Origin: Lachnospiraceae bacterium UBA3863
Lineage (GTDB): Bacteria > Bacillota > Clostridia > Lachnospirales > Lachnospiraceae
Reading direction: 5' to 3'
DNA: 6,087 nucleotides
Assembly (NCBI GenBank): GCA_002392385.1
Contig: DGGX01000076.1
Location: 1-6,087, forward strand
The notes beneath the pieces are model-generated. The model saw nothing but the letters and a program-made list of their open reading frames with translations, had not been told where the DNA came from and did no database searches. Shown in pieces: positions 5,687-6,087 of this stretch. The position numbers were made by a program, and so were the translations under genes. Numbering within the stretch: position 1 is the first letter of the stretch; each line of letters begins with the position of its first letter.

Positions 5687-5715
5687 TTGTTTGTTTTTTA
5701 ACTATCAATTATAAT
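5687..5715 (+). promoter_or_regulatory. Sigma-A-type promoter for the alcohol dehydrogenase gene
   Basis: TTGTTT (5687-5692) and a perfect TATAAT (5710-5715) are separated by 17 bases, in an AT-rich stretch that contrasts with the GC-rich genes. Transcription would begin near 5721-5723, about 60 bases before the start codon and just inside the left arm of the terminator hairpin at 5719. The -35 is weak, matching TTGACA at only three of six positions, which is compatible with regulation. Confidence 0.75.
5691..5708. promoter_or_regulatory. Candidate Rex-like operator between -35 and -10
   Basis: TTGTTTTTTAACTATCAA matches the Rex redox-repressor consensus TTGTTAA-N4-TTAACAA at 10 of its 14 defined positions, keeping TTGTT at the left end and CAA at the right. 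Rex senses NADH/NAD+ and commonly controls fermentative alcohol dehydrogenase genes in Firmicutes. The location inside the promoter suits a repressor. AT-rich promoters give chance matches, so this is tentative. Confidence 0.35.
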
Positions 5716-5718
5716 GGA

Positions 5719-5754
5719 GCAGGTGTCCCGTTCCGGGGGCACCTGCCTATTTTA
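5719..5754 (+). terminator. Hairpin terminator after the MscS gene
   Basis: GCAGGTGTCCC (5719-5729) pairs with GGGGCACCTGC (5736-5746) over 11 bp with one G-T wobble, around a 6-base loop GTTCCG. It is followed by CTATTTTA (5747-5754), a modest T-rich run. It lies 72 bases after the MscS stop and would end the operon transcript. The alcohol dehydrogenase promoter sits immediately upstream, so transcripts from that promoter would begin inside the left arm. Confidence 0.75.
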
Positions 5755-5780
5755 ATAATATAGAAACGGAGGACAGCACA

Positions 5781-6087
5781 ATGGCAAGATTCACATTACC
5801 CAGAGATGTTTACCACGGAAAAGGCGCCCTGGAGACCCTGAAGACTTTCAAGGGCCACAAGGCCATGATCTGTGTCGGCGGCGGCAGCATGAAGCGTTTC
5901 GGTTTCCTGGACAGAGCGGTCTCCTATCTGCAGGAAGCGGGCATGGAAGTGCAGATCTTCGACGGCATCGAGCCCGATCCGTCTGTTGAGACCGTCATGC
6001 GCGGCGCGGACGCCATGCTGAAGTTCGAGCCCGACTGGATCGTGGCCATCGGCGGCGGCTCGCCCATCGACGCGGCCAAGGCCATGT
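5781..6087 (+). CDS. Iron-containing alcohol dehydrogenase, N-terminal part, 3' end outside window
   Basis: The first 102 codons of a group III (iron-type) alcohol dehydrogenase, a cytoplasmic enzyme that interconverts aldehydes and alcohols with NAD(P)H, commonly to reoxidise cofactor in fermentation. My translation begins MARFTLPRDVYHGKGALETL. It shows the family's N-terminal nucleotide-binding features: AMICVGGGSMKRFGFLD (28-44), FDGIEPDPSVETV (60-72), and AIGGGSPIDAAKAM (89-102), whose GGGSxxDxAK signature contacts the cofactor. The iron-binding Asp and His residues lie in the missing C-terminal half (full length is normally ~380-400). The start has GGAGGA (5768-5773) seven bases upstream. 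It has its own promoter, separated from the MscS operon by a terminator. The specific alcohol (ethanol, butanol, butanediol or propanediol) cannot be judged. Confidence 0.93.
   Translation, partial: MARFTLPRDVYHGKGALETLKTFKGHKAMICVGGGSMKRFGFLDRAVSYLQEAGMEVQIFDGIEPDPSVETVMRGADAMLKFEPDWIVAIGGGSPIDAAKAM

Noticed and set aside
1..6087. tRNA, rRNA, CRISPR, insertion sequence or prophage elements
   Set aside because: No tRNA-like cloverleaf, direct-repeat array, transposase or integrase motif was seen; nearly all the window is ordinary coding sequence.

Overview
The window comes from a GC-rich Gram-positive anaerobe, most likely a member of the Clostridia and plausibly Lachnospiraceae. This rests on the AGGAGG-type ribosome binding sites, tightly packed same-strand genes, a lipoprotein with a Gram-positive-style signal peptide, and typical clostridial families: a SpoU/TrmH methyltransferase starting MKITRYKKD, a DUF2974/Mbeg1-like hydrolase, and an iron-type alcohol dehydrogenase. 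The placement is inferred from style; no marker gene is present. All supported genes lie on the + strand.

Layout. (1) Positions 3-569 hold the C-terminal end of a GH13 alpha-glucosidase (oligo-1,6-glucosidase type). (2) A 101-base gap (570-670) holds a small GC hairpin but no convincing promoter or terminator. (3) Positions 671-5646 look like one operon of six genes: a TrmH-family RNA methyltransferase, a 77-residue lipoprotein, a radical SAM/SPASM enzyme, a DUF2974 lipase-like protein, a coiled-coil protein of unknown function, and an MscS-type mechanosensitive channel. The first two junctions overlap (4 and 20 bases) and the others are 46, 3 and 16 bases apart. (4) The AT-rich gap 5647-5780 carries a hairpin terminator, a sigma-A-type promoter that runs into that hairpin, and possible operators. 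(5) An iron-containing alcohol dehydrogenase starts at 5781 and runs off the end.

The most interesting part is the lipoprotein/radical SAM pair (1396-2749). The mature lipoprotein carries the same 11-residue motif, SNxNExVYGPP, right after its lipidated cysteine and again at its C-terminus. Its only two tyrosines are in these motifs. The radical SAM gene begins inside the second motif, so the two genes are translationally coupled. The enzyme has a CNENCIHC cluster motif and a SPASM domain in which one usual cysteine is replaced by serine. This is the arrangement expected of a peptide-modifying radical SAM enzyme and its substrate, here apparently a membrane-anchored lipoprotein instead of an exported free peptide. 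The product and chemistry are unknown. The downstream hydrolase-like, coiled-coil and channel genes may give the operon an envelope theme, but no direct functional link to the modification system can be seen.
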